Source: Kutzneria sp036403095 (lineage in GTDB: Bacteria > Actinomycetota > Actinomycetes > Mycobacteriales > Pseudonocardiaceae). Taken from it: 64,000 bases of DNA. The translations under genes were made by a program, and so were the position numbers. How positions within the stretch are numbered: position 1 is the first letter of the stretch; every line of letters starts with the position of its first letter. Location: assembly GCA_036403095.1 (NCBI GenBank), contig DASWRQ010000119.1, positions 60,154 through 124,153 on the forward strand, in the 5' to 3' direction. The notes beneath the pieces were generated by a model. That model saw only the letters and a list, made by a program, of their open reading frames with translations, was not told the origin of the DNA and did no database searches. Positions 22,601 through 25,784 of the stretch are shown here, in pieces.

Positions 22601-24000
22601 CTGGCGGTGTTGTTACTGGCGGTGTTGGTGGCACCGCCCGTGTTGTGGTCGCCGGTGTTGCTGCCACTACCGGTGCTGACCGGAGGCGGCGGCTGGTTCA
22701 CGCCCGTGTTGTGATCACCGGTGTTGTTGGCGTCGCCCGTGTTGTTGGCGCCACCCGTGTTGTGCGTACCGGTGTTGTTGGTGCCACCTGTGTTGTGCGT
22801 GCCGGTGTTGCCGCCGCCCGTGTTGGCCGGCGGCGGCGCGCTGACCTCGGTGTGGCTGCCGGAGTTGTTGCCACCGCTGGAGTTCCCGCCACCGGTGCTG
22901 GTGTTGTTGTGCTCGCCACCGGTGTTGTTGCTGCCGCCCACACCAGTGCTGCCGGTGGACGAGTGGTTGCCGCCGACCGAAGACGGCGGGGGCGGAGCCT
23001 CCAAACCGGACAGTCCACCGTGGTTGCCGTCGCCGAGGGATTCCTTGGGTGGCGGGACATCCAGGTTGAGGTCGTCCTTGATGTCGGGCATGTCGAAGTG
23101 CACGCCGTCGACGTTGCCGACGTGGATCTCGCCCATCTTCGGCACGCCGCCGTGCGCGCCCCGGCCACCGCGGCCACCGCCGATGGCGCTGCCGATCGCG
23201 CCGGCCAGACCGGACGTGACACCGTAGCCGAGGTCGCTGGTGTCGTGCTCGGGGTCCATGGCGACGTTGATGCCGGTGATGCCGAGTCCGGTCAGGCCGG
23301 CGTTGGTGAACAGGCCGACGATGCTGTCGCCGAAGCCCTTCGACATGCCCTTGTTCAGGCCGATGTGCAGGCCACCACCCATCAGACCGCCGAGGCCACC
23401 CATCGCGGCGGCCATGCCGGTGTTCTGCAGGTTCCAGGAGAACTCGCCCGGGTCCTTGGCCTTGAGCTTCTGGATGAGCTGGATGGCGACGTCCAACGCG
23501 ACCTGGGAGATGACGCCCATGGCGATGGCCATGGCCAGCCGCCGCAGGATCATGCTCACGGTCAGCCGGGTGGCGGCGATGAACACCGGCTCCATCGCCA
23601 TCGACCCGCCGAACGTCCACACCGCGTTGGCCACACACCAGGCCAACTCGGCGGCCAGCAGCACCAGCTGGCCGATGATCATGTACTTGGAGTACTCGAC
23701 CTGCTGGGCCGTCTTGTACGACAGCTTGGTGATCTGCCCGCCCGCGTCGACCAACGCCGGCAACTGCTGGTGCATCTGCTTGACGAACTCGGCGAACTGC
23801 TGCCCGGCCGAGCCGGTCGCGTTGCTCGTGACCATGGCGAAGTACGGCTCGAAGTCGGCGGAGATGTCGTGCACGGACGTCGAGAACTCGGTCCACGCGC
23901 GGGCCAGCTCGCGCAGCTTGTCCTCGTCGCCCTTCGGCCAAGCCTGGCCGGCCACGATCTTGAACAGCCAGTCGAGCTCGGACGGCATCTCCAGACTCAT
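1672..24000 (-). CDS. giant (7442 aa) T7SS-linked multi-domain polymorphic toxin with four tandem Tox-PL domains
   Basis: The ATG at 24000 has AAGG about eight bases upstream. Approximate domains by residue: 1-290 WXG/CpnT-like helical N-terminus with hydrophobic helices at about 105-185; 290-960 low-complexity Asn/Thr/Gly/His/Pro/Gln linker; 1000-1070 charged; 1170-1378 zinc metallopeptidase with HEIGH at about 1274-1278; 1384-1807 short-period helical solenoid; 1865-2065 possibly degenerate OTU-like fold; 2100-2970 coiled coil with three related helical modules; 2990-4740 four Tox-PL domains, each with Cys (3250, 3718, 4149, 4608), a GGHVFN His and an LDTQNG Asp; 4780-6285 repeated beta-rich modules; 6285-6570 coiled coil; 6592-6750 metallopeptidase copy lacking HExxH; 6833-6882 His/Cys segment resembling clan CD; 7104-7230 OmpA-like; 7300-7442 helical tail. 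Tox-PL papain folds deamidate or cleave host proteins in other polymorphic toxins. Export by the adjacent T7SS is inferred from the N-terminus and operon. There is no signal peptide. Confidence 0.93.
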   Translation of the reverse strand: MSLEMPSELDWLFKIVAGQAWPKGDEDKLRELARAWTEFSTSVHDISADFEPYFAMVTSNATGSAGQQFAEFVKQMHQQLPALVDAGGQITKLSYKTAQQVEYSKYMIIGQLVLLAAELAWCVANAVWTFGGSMAMEPVFIAATRLTVSMILRRLAMAIAMGVISQVALDVAIQLIQKLKAKDPGEFSWNLQNTGMAAAMGGLGGLMGGGLHIGLNKGMSKGFGDSIVGLFTNAGLTGLGITGINVAMDPEHDTSDLGYGVTSGLAGAIGSAIGGGRGGRGAHGGVPKMGEIHVGNVDGVHFDMPDIKDDLNLDVPPPKESLGDGNHGGLSGLEAPPPPSSVGGNHSSTGSTGVGGSNNTGGEHNNTSTGGGNSSGGNNSGSHTEVSAPPPANTGGGNTGTHNTGGTNNTGTHNTGGANNTGDANNTGDHNTGVNQPPPPVSTGSGSNTGDHNTGGATNTASNNTASNNTGTHNTAQPPPPSHNETGGSANTNQPQQHQNVPPPQQQQHDVPPPQETQNQDTSQHNTAQPPAQHNAPPVQHNAPPVEHNAPPVQHDNTQTNTGQTNTGQTNTGQHNTAQTPPPVRQDTGGSSNVPQQHENGPQQNQNVPPRQEASPTQHQDTTQHDTTQHDTTTQEHVGGGTRTTTQDNSGGNVRSTGDDHTTATQHQNDNAAVPPPVGMGGHHDGPTNTGDRNTGTQNAATPPPSRNTGQPQSSTPPPRPGERPSVSDKTPDTTKVEQPKIDTDRTAPPTEVNEPHTNVREQPPAEQPHGNQEHLAQTPPPRTPTDTPEPPRTLTDTPAPPPRTPAEMHEPPHTPSDTPNPPRTPADAPAAPPRTLAETHEPSRMPSDAQNPPRTPAETHTPEPVPHEEPSAQGHRPPPEEIITRPLDNVDVRLGANDEKIGKPGYYEPKLPSDKAFGKMTPDQQRQVEQRFKERDDEFRKLAPDIAKLTANGKIKVVDGALESAGPDTHHTPGGDEQTHHSTGQPQAHNDDTTPAPKNPAADKNEGDKNEGDKNKGDKDTAPPKDKAPEDDGPIKLPKKQVSDDESWRYSEAETAPWMLPDKPVHNDQWSHLRGTPAYENAKVTVKVEKPAFVTSSKVEMTDVNRRHYDDPPAPKTGDKSTVDPNPKYRTPEEKEAAKKAAENDPGPKVTIKQEKGPKLTLNAEQSPTTYDVRRMEVLPGKWVKEFTVKVHLDVPPGADPAAVQRVQQGMGRGVDRFYNQGNRLPSGDQLHVKVEFTNDKDKAHISVAALPDGARAHQLGWTGLDNDHTLAHEIGHTLGFFDHYKNENVVFQDQAHGTKIKGWNQSSKTSHDTPHTVHNRVVSDSDKGMMTNGLYGPDSAINPRELWLLERNLDHSGAIVRDTPHKDLYGDQTPNPGPSVYDKAAAGDGNALTQLAEEGNRDAMKTLTDLARNGDAGAHQVLVDLAGKEHVHAVDGLVRAGEQGPLDVLGKQKPIDVLEGLAFRNPSHEVAKALLTKLGQDNHVPALEAFAKHGDTGAGERLLSLATGGDHDALNGMVNRGEVDNLAEVANRGNQSGYEGIKHLAGQGNVPAVDHLAGKGDVPALVEASKNSSLPAYDKVKEFAGKGDTRAVDHIGDRQDVPTLVDLARNNNQHAYDAIKKLAVANHVPALEALHGQNDVAGLKHVVDSGNHAGYAGIKDLAGKGNTEALKLVTEAKDVNTLTDLATKGVPHSTDALRHLAGQGNEPAVHSLANLKDVPGLSDLSRGGNSHAEAALKNMAIGGDHNALNALVQNRNLDALSDLARHGDAAANQELLKLAQTGDMDAIRALANAGNPEAIQFLNSQQPTMAAPNPQRGADFGAGDHVMPGSFEQHRPPRDEDDSQAWRGMQEHQPNMDGVGLVESVLRSSAFQHVKVDGAAPFVGRDGVKTATDSVLSKIGENPDRFEFPGLDNRGLSKWAADHFGSDDLAKFAPDLRPDHQGLTDEAHTQQWRDAVAHDLAGGSSRRWQVVRAGLDDGPMSAGDKEVLDHVTDTVVNEHRLPTSAELVSKGLQTPSWHSSHVGQHLPDAVAHALGVHLSVDHDGVTSHHGPADGSPLKINSKDGQYAALGEPTRKEMLDGLEASLSTKSTADIGRTVADIVGGGQDKQVFDTVHRMQTLKRAVEHPGGPNEFLRDLTNEAQGFRDRIQKLESEANPLPKFLQSERQQHAEQRRQQQIDDLRQLVDDREGRIGELRSESHTLGLMNLVDKNVEGRNADGLANLTAPQIVNLGEHLSKQISAAEKAGFDATHLKSLNDRVSNEMGVRQVYAKVTKDGVDGLRETQRNFEVALQNLKEGKESRTGFVHLFSSLFDEHTRAEDAELETKLEQAEHGVAEAKRELDLIDHPDYRERFERAEGTHRTVQKLRGLDTLSKGIQERQEARVEQAMMAAVEQRRQEEIERQQAEIAEMLADAEAKQRQLDEQLAHDIGHGALDRQQEEIQRQLAQMEADQHRIQEQVDRNRLDAALERQQHELDEQLSHAERQANIAPPRELTPRQEHAAFEASLYGKSVDELRQLDAVHGDDPYRHRAIEQMLEYHAISDKPGGIEQHLRDLEREADYTRRRAGELSKATDMLPDAFKSELTRRDQADRERQQSELKQHVWRLNNQIERLRHDRDGAMTAHALSLGDDPHAPGWNRLTPDDLLAVEDHVSDLIHDAQLGGHPTEHLERLFDRARDMRVVDRIPLPDSGPARPQPGSVHDSAGAHNTGHDTNPEPARDANGDTNREADHQPPPEQRQPFMRKGPDTRSEHTPDGDLHLPGGLTPVAEGGLRSFEASLYGRNREDLEQLQQSFAHDQARSDAIKRMVDLNRAGDYDHRIQTAREGLRDAESRRDRWKLTDVVPNALKNDRMLRDEASNNDRVQQLQDRLAKLTNDRAAALTVQALRLPDDPAARGWRDITRDDLATVHEHVQQQIHDARQGGHPVEHLEQFRDFTQKLREDRGYVAPAETHQPAAHQPATHEPETHHATNAPVAPHTDLSPDADVHREPVDHETATRTVLDAFEQQHAAVVREFGTGARTEGEHGPSELFGSSHSQHMPGLGSSHTVPTRDRGRQLEEARNNQRIHENNVRLGQEHVNNIRQRAELLNRQITEQRAGVARAEQGVHNEQSRLRQLNHNRDFIARAGGRNMHNALARADHEIRLQQDNVRRAQQHAESYRLGLSQLEDNARATQHELSENEAKLRGAEGELNDVRRRAEELAVPEVMWRERYPEHSLEPIRFIRENYGQLRDLNAPRFNAGHQDAMYNCVNNVVSTIETLGGNRTVPHPSAMPRSGDLLTSHYNRPQRMMSGPQEIVDTLRNSGPGSHGIVFEHRADGGHVFNATYDRDLNSIVFLDTQNGRLASLSNQHRYGFMMVQGHDPHAPAPSNPGPYGRRYGGADDEAAGGHDNVESHGFGDKTPEHAPPASDSGSRKRKFEVDEDSEYGREGVQHHEAVEPNPTSHVDPNSPDHVAATRSLLDTFEQKQRSIEHELRTAHEGPESQEHEPAPEHNPTAHEREESAEPPLSKDFGMPHYVPTRERGQQLQEARNTVQNHEEHVRNGHAYVDNLRTQVGLAERRVADQHALASRAQQAADGYHRQLRQLETNRDFIARTGGRRNQEALARADHDIRQQRGIAERAQQQADGYRRGLTDLENQANTLRYQVSEGERQLRQAENDLTSARQRADQLAEPEIMWRERYPDHSLEPIQFMRENYPQLRDLNAPRFNAGHQDAMYNCVNNVVSTIETLHGSRTVPHPSAAPRSGDLLRSHYNRDYRMVTGPQEIVQTMRVSGPGSRGIVFEHRADGGHVFNVDYNRDLNAIVFLDTQNGRLASVNDQHRYGFMMVDGHDPHVPDAMDTRPYGRYGGPNQTHFGGPAHDIETPSVSQHDSTSAEHETANHDETPPVEHGPEHEANTRTVLDAFEQQHEQVVKEFGGEHRPASDEHTGPELFGSSHNQHMPGLGSSHTVPTRDRGRQLAEARNNQQIHENNVRLGQEHVNNLRSQANLLDHQIREQRSGVARAEQGVHNEQSRLQQLNHNRDFIARAGGRNMHNALARADHEIRQQQDNVLRAQQHAESYRAGLTELENRARTARHELSENEAKLRGAEGELNEVRRRAEQLAEPEIMWRERFQEHSLEPIAFMRENYPQLRDLNAPRFNAGHQDAMYNCVNNVVSTIETLGGNRTVPHPSAMPRSGDLLTSHYNRQQRMMSGPQEIVDTLRNSGPGSHGIVFEHRADGGHVFNATYDRDLNSIVFLDTQNGRLASLSNQHRYGFMMVHGNDPHAPTPMDTSPYGRRYGGGDDETAAQHGPVDKSGFGDKAPATVSDSGSGSRKRKFEADEDSEYGRDGVQHHEAVEQNPTAHVDPNSPEHVAATRSLLDAFEQKQRSVEQELRAAHENPESKEHEPTTSERKEEPPLSKDFGMPHYVPTRERGQQLREAQNAVHTQEEFVRNGRAYVDNLRSQVGTAEHRIADQHAAIDRAQRTADGYHQQLRQLEVNRNFIAGTGGRRAHEALARVDHDIRQQRGIADRAQQQADGYRHGLTDLENQARMLRQQVSDGERQLRQAEDDLTSARRRADELAEPQVMWRERYPEHSLEPIQFMRENYPQLRDLNAPRFNAGHQDAMYNCVNNVVSTNETLNGNRTVPHPSAAPRSGDLLRSHYNRDYRMVSGPDEIARTMRASGPGSRGIVFEHRADGGHVFNVDYNRDLNSIVFLDTQNGRLASINDQHRYGFMMVEGHDPYAPNAMDTTPYGTGRYGGPEHTVFGHSGFGRDFADPTTSTSHESTSQPAVPGASRHAGTLRLDEPHELTSIPEEFDEERLPSYVRDNESLGLGRLVNGDALADRVRQGVAEQLPHGFEERAGARGLDDVHHAVTENFDSLLGEGRKFEVRVGDKVYEATVKAKVDFDEAEHTTETGRSLARSGGTDRSTAESTTKAKQHDLAAAVSAGNGIGGGSVFASILHAKPVVTLESAHGASHSVSISHEGSDLVDAKAHIEITLTDHKGAQVHPGGVHLDHDATLALPHSALGTKADHATPRPVDGRDLTVFAAESVRSVRGAFDLMAKDLDPKVTAIGSPGRKQLLHFLSAGNIKDNMPAMTKDWIYSPDLLSADGSKIGAVRMRIEPVDATLEGSGQGYKLGSTLGGSGSAGRSNTSTTGGELWLGGSAAGVADPTHSIAAGASLTAAFSKTDSVATLIGDAAKWESVLATEGVTGLYKLGFKLHVQAIGHDPVVFRDGSAHVRMSGVEANRAGIEPPHGARTDFEPTPEPLHAPSYLSSGKSMGLAKILSLSGGDDVRQRVEETLQGNDKLKELAPDFGSAKFADASRGDKALAAANRRELDTKLSDEHLAANMDSMLGNGMKIRLKKPGLFFNRYVTVTVKARLTEFEHLGQAPDHTVTGAGGTSRELGISGSAKKGVTVYADGRVTTPFDGGHVKGAPAASVGVQYGYNRSHDTEAGPSTGHTLSTGGGEDVHGFKAKVAYDVTVDDHSRSRSWVRRLTPGTPGIDVPPVHRTPHVGPNDGTHRTPPAGEVTVLVPHSLTSKTPPHQHVDNHVTTPMAHAPHISDLRATARAKRQPEFQRMEAIVGAEHIQRAAEDALAEAGGGDRALALQGTVSADALHQTFSPETLTSDPQLISHGVQLDGLQHNRRVMDRVGAVGMTMELSEPKLVSVSDEISLKQQQSGGYSAAGAKQTQHSVGVNVGTASSRNALTLTPDTAHPHGRAGVFATASLRNWTWTSKVARSVGGTAEHSVSSPDGRTVLLRMNAKVHVVAESRQTNMLHDTDVRTAGRTVDLPDSVFVRVTERQARAMGVLPEHDLATDPTPVGPKPGLPVPNTLRADRPSIGFGHVEPAGDLVKLVPSLRENLGGLGKELLPQSVLDDAMGNLRRLEEQSSQDGVRSLVDSALNGGVSLMTPKPNTFTHDNYEVVLHATPTEDGPTYLGVSNDGSVLAHNATGALSEANTKGKEASSGVGGRFMGTGMPELKDPAASMTVNNATSASISHSTGSKTTRTDSTEITQTSEAGGPQARFKLPVNFQLEIKHKGEHLQFSAPEPHDLVVRKLADDVSTTTDVPVRNAATVTRMEDGPVDHADWQRDGSKLPDEVHVDDFTGSVDALRTEARRLAGDLSTTSEHALTTTLTPEVIKANLPAMLRGPVDLPGLREAGLTAYAKLTNPRLVSVSDSVDLGGGTAHSSKIDTTVSRTVSGSVNAIIGGVGGNVTDAPHTPQHRDFNAGETGVYLDRGGMNNTQSASTSGTVHPAPAGSTAAPGRTQVLVHDTEIRLVKGDRAVSLKFDDSSRVRTYDDGTLPEPVRQAQDKVRDTEKAWRAAENDVVRARHVADDAYLAAKEQTEPLREQLESNRRAQETNNDELGRLRGELYNAYAADDRARIDQVEQQLALAHEHADELTRQQDELTAQFRDADQARQQAFDHAVDTYRQARRAEDSWWAARRERDAALAGRPPVHEETRSSNDDMPFTPPDRDHSTELAHHRALLDRNIRDSAVHMANAGAARERFGQALHGRDLEGSRRGMEALQQIHGEGRRLVDNRRHILESIAELEHEPEMRSLPEMRPAPADTAASRDRVPLADIDFVRDDAPVNPVRIDDGWDLVRYDVRRMEVAPGKWVREATVKLHLDEGQASSTQVRELWRRLELGAEKQFNQARLPNGDQFRVRLERVDTTADAHAPVKIAEGWPGDRRDVWSLRTSGPDLAHKLGSMLGLSGHKAGEPLSEQHLARLAHDPQGGMHSLSHEQTHGDTRQDWFSGEDSAGRERRFPLSGVTHTALRDGSGKVFGTSFFHDPADRKLAERWAGGANPDRVYQYDKDGHGRVANDKDLATTVPGLADESAVLMAHANPYSAGLHVRGLGDVQVKADTLADIAVRTEGFAKAVDGGRRTTMLLACRAGAVDGPGGLAHDLQVALASKHKADRVIGASQVMLFGEGHGDRLTAVESGGHYTVFGQVLPKHEAAMVTEIATAMGKGWQYADSPARVDGKIGLSDRAGTMRLAKAIADDAVRKLPDNGGHLDLADVHRKAGKHQRPDIVTAVVLSHIASDPAVSGTVHSITDRYRDRRDQWVPVPVGSARERFTVTGESTWHEGDGKVTRPVQLTALGEHGPLTSPVAHDPVSVSFKSGKSELPRDLGELDRFADRLAKVALERQADGLPLPKAEIVGYSKGSRFGDGREAAIGSGANRAQQVWEYLQHRVQQKLNLYAPPNTREIDVDQLIPRDAIRGEHAPDRPNPRESVVTMHLDHGDQTRHTVSPPAARFHDAAVRSADGSVLGKHFSDDSPLARVRRWTSALPLGRLKRPAPLSAHLLEPIPDAPVVPKGLGERLAGNGASSETVDLVKSTTDEAAEEIKTVEGEAAAGKFRAGLQRAVEMLERDGALNPYLRKAGDPVAAGLMLSHLLDGMARAWAQGGNAAAAATAQMEMRMIGIELPPSGSVNTVGSVGVPSEGREADDQ
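9786..15022 (-). repeat. A-B-A-B tandem array of four coiled-coil plus Tox-PL modules inside the giant gene
   Basis: Approximate units: A1 13868-15022, B1 12463-13655, A2 11160-12328, B2 9786-10960. Each runs from a T-R-x-LLD/VLD-x-FEQ helix through a heptad-like coiled coil to a Tox-PL domain ending R-Y-G-G. A units contain SSHTVPTRDRGRQL; B units contain GMPHYVPTRERGQQL and are preceded by a SRKRKFE-DEDSEYG linker. A1 and A2 resemble each other more than either resembles B, so a two-unit block was probably duplicated. DNA around the catalytic Cys is almost identical in all copies, pointing to recent duplication or gene conversion. Confidence 0.9.
15675..17700 (-). repeat. three related coiled-coil/helical modules in the giant protein
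   Basis: Two clear copies start FEASLYGKS (about residue 2500) and FEASLYGRN (about residue 2775). Both continue through a P-AFKSEL or P-ALKNDR block and a GW-LTPDDL or GW-ITRDDL block to DAQLGGHPTEHLE or DARQGGHPVEHLE. A more diverged relative lies near residues 2107-2290 (LPKFLQSERQQ, LTAPQIVNL, GFDATHLK). They form long charged coiled coils, probably a stalk before the toxin array. Confidence 0.7.
18580..19850 (-). repeat. short-period helical solenoid repeats within the giant protein
   Basis: Residues of about 1384-1807 are built from roughly 12-13-residue units of the type LA-x-G(K/Q)-G-N/D-x-x-A-(V/L). Examples are LAGQGNVPAV, LAGKGDVPAL, FAGKGDTRAV and LARNGDAGAH. The Leu/Ala spacing suggests an alpha solenoid (HEAT or leucine-rich-variant-like), a protein-binding scaffold placed right after the metallopeptidase. 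The exact family is not known to me. Confidence 0.7.
21950..22985 (-). repeat. low-complexity Asn-Thr-Gly / Pro-rich linker of the giant gene
   Basis: The DNA is a degenerate minisatellite of GTGTTGT-type units (plus-strand view), encoding strings such as HNTGG, NNTGD, QTNTG and runs of PPPP. It joins the WXG-like head to the metallopeptidase and should be disordered. Such tracts vary in length between strains and are prone to assembly error. Confidence 0.85.
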
Positions 24001-24031
24001 GGTCTGCCCTTCAAGGTCCTACAGCGTCGGA

Positions 24032-25288
24032 CTACTTCTCCGGCTCGGCCGGGATCGCCGGCTCGACCGGGATGAAACTCTCGGGCTCCAGTTCGGCGAA
24101 GCCCCGGTGCAGCCGTGGGGTCGCCACGCCGTCGGCCCGTACCAGTGGCTCGGCCGGCACGCCCTCGTGCCGCGGCAACGTCGCCTCGCCCGGGTCCGGT
24201 TGGGCCACGAACCGTGAGGTCAGGTGCGGCGCATTGACGTGTGACGGCGGCGTCACGACGCCGTCGGCCCGGTGCAGGGGCTCGGCCGGGATGAGCGGCT
24301 CGGTCGGAATGCCCCGCTCCGCCGGCAGCAGCGCCTCACCCTCGCGGGCAACCATGTGCCCCAACGGCTTTGCCGGCTCGGTCGGCAGCAGCACCTCGCC
24401 CTCGCGCGGCATCAGGTGCCGCATCGGCGTGGCGAACGACCTTGCCTCGGTCACCGGCAACGCGGGCGTCTCCGGGATCAGCTCGCCCCGCTCGGCCGGG
24501 ATCTCCGCGGCGAACCGGCTCTCGGCCGGGATGGTCGGCGTGGCCGGGATGAACTCACGCGGCTGCAACGGTTCCAACGGATGGCCGTTCTCGTCCACGG
24601 CCGGCTCCGCCGGGATCGCCGGGCGCAGCGCGCTGAACTCACGCGGCTGCAACGGTTCCAACGGATGGCCGTTCTCGTCGACAGCGGCCAGCCCCCGCGT
24701 CGCCTTGGTGAACTCACGCGGCTGCAACGGTTCCAGCGGGTGGCCGTTCTCGTCCACGGCCGGCTCCGCCGGGAGACGCGAGGTCATCGCCCGGCGCAGC
24801 GTCGGCTGCAACGGTTCCAACGGATGGCCGTTCTCGTCGACGGCCGGCGTCTGCTTGGTCAGCTCGCGCGCCTTCAACCGCGGCTGCAACGGCACCTTCT
24901 GGTCGTCGCCACCACCGTAGTTGTCGCCACCACCACCGCCACCGCCGCCGTCCCCGTTGCCCTCACGGCGCAGCTGCATCTTGCGGGCGAGCTCCTGGTT
25001 GTGCTCTTCCACCTTCTCGTAGGCGTCGATCATCTGTCGCACGCCTTGGCCGACGCTGTGCACCACGTCGGCCATGTCGGTCACGCCGCTGAGCGTCTGA
25101 TCGCGGGCGGTGCCGTACTGCTTGAAGAAGGCGTGCCCGTTCTTGTCGTCGCCCCACGGCGTGCCGAGGCTGTCGAGCGTGTGCTCCAGCTTGGACGTGA
25201 TCTGCACCAACCGGTCACCCAGGCTCTTGAAGCCGTCGACCGCGGGCGCCATGCCCTCGGTGTTGACGGACACCTTGTCATCGGCCAT
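24032..25288 (-). CDS. WXG100-like protein with Pro-rich repeat tail
   Basis: A 418-residue protein with two parts. Residues 1-105 are helical with a Trp-Gly turn (W45-G46) and a YxxxE sequence at Y90-E94, the arrangement expected for a WXG100/EsxA-like fold and T7SS export signal. A Gly run (about 113-121) then leads into a Pro/Glu-rich tail containing four copies of VDENGHPLEPLQP plus looser EPL-P-AEP units up to the C-terminus. It sits 31 bp upstream of the giant gene and downstream of the YbaB-like gene, so it is probably the secretion partner or co-secreted factor of the giant; that is inference. AGGAGGTTCTC immediately precedes the ATG. Function of the tail is unknown; surface or cell-wall spanning is possible. 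Confidence 0.85.
   Translation of the reverse strand: MADDKVSVNTEGMAPAVDGFKSLGDRLVQITSKLEHTLDSLGTPWGDDKNGHAFFKQYGTARDQTLSGVTDMADVVHSVGQGVRQMIDAYEKVEEHNQELARKMQLRREGNGDGGGGGGGGDNYGGGDDQKVPLQPRLKARELTKQTPAVDENGHPLEPLQPTLRRAMTSRLPAEPAVDENGHPLEPLQPREFTKATRGLAAVDENGHPLEPLQPREFSALRPAIPAEPAVDENGHPLEPLQPREFIPATPTIPAESRFAAEIPAERGELIPETPALPVTEARSFATPMRHLMPREGEVLLPTEPAKPLGHMVAREGEALLPAERGIPTEPLIPAEPLHRADGVVTPPSHVNAPHLTSRFVAQPDPGEATLPRHEGVPAEPLVRADGVATPRLHRGFAELEPESFIPVEPAIPAEPEK
24560..24844 (-). repeat. four copies of a 14-residue Pro-rich repeat
   Basis: AVDENGHPLEPLQP occurs at residues 149-162, 177-190, 202-215 and 230-243 of the Pro-rich WXG-like protein, with spacings of 28, 25 and 28 residues. 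The underlying DNA is nearly identical between copies, so the repeat is young or homogenised. Confidence 0.95.
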
Positions 25289-25324
25289 GAGAACCTCCTG
25301 TGTCGGGTGGCCGGGCGGAAACGA

Positions 25325-25756
25325 TCAGTCGTCAGCGACGCCGGGAATGCGCCCGTTGTCCACGTACTCGCGCAGCTCGTCGGACATGAACGGGTTGCGG
25401 GGCATGGCCTTGGTCAGATCGGCGTCCGACCCGAACAGCGCGCCCACGTTCACGCCGGCCGGCGCGTTGGCCGCCATCAGCTCGCGCTGCTGCTTGATCA
25501 GCTCGTTGCGGGCCGTGGCGAAGGTGTCGATGATCAGGTTGGACAGCTCGGCCGGCGCCATGTCCCGGTAGGAGTCGGTCAGGAACTTGAGCTCCATCAG
25601 CTGTCCCTGCGCGCCGACCGTCACCGACACCTGCTTGCGCTGCGACACACCGGTCCCGGTGAGCTCGGACATCTTGCGCTGGTGCTCGCCGAGCTTCTCC
25701 AACTGCTGCTGGTACTCGGCCATCAGCTTCTCGACGGCGTCGTCGTACTCCGACAT
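25325..25756 (-). CDS. YbaB/EbfC-family-like protein of the T7SS operon
   Basis: A 143-residue protein starting MSEYDDAVEKLMAEY at the ATG at 25756, preceded by AGGAG seven bases upstream. A long N-terminal helix (residues 1-35) is followed by a beta-hairpin (KQVSVTVGAQGQLMELKFL) and helices with LIIDTFATARNELIKQQ, the usual YbaB/EbfC arrangement. Most family members are about 100 residues; this one has a 40-residue extension ending GRIPGVADD. YbaB-like proteins are recurrent in ESX loci (for example EspL in mycobacteria), where they act as cytosolic stabilisers or chaperones of secreted partners rather than as DNA-binding proteins. That role is inferred here from position between the PPE-like and WXG-like genes. 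Confidence 0.85.
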   Translation of the reverse strand: MSEYDDAVEKLMAEYQQQLEKLGEHQRKMSELTGTGVSQRKQVSVTVGAQGQLMELKFLTDSYRDMAPAELSNLIIDTFATARNELIKQQRELMAANAPAGVNVGALFGSDADLTKAMPRNPFMSDELREYVDNGRIPGVADD

Positions 25757-25784
25757 CCTCAGCTCCTCTCCCACGTGGTCACGG

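Noticed and set aside
1843..24075. Very long plus-strand ORFs opposite the giant gene (for example 1843-7152, 13789-18189, 18226-24075)
   Set aside because: They are His/Arg/Val-rich antisense shadows produced by GC-rich third positions of the minus-strand gene; no domain or ribosome binding site supports them.
24560..24844. CRISPR-like regularly spaced repeats in the Pro-rich region and the Asn/Thr minisatellite
   Set aside because: Both are in-frame coding repeats without unique spacers or cas genes.
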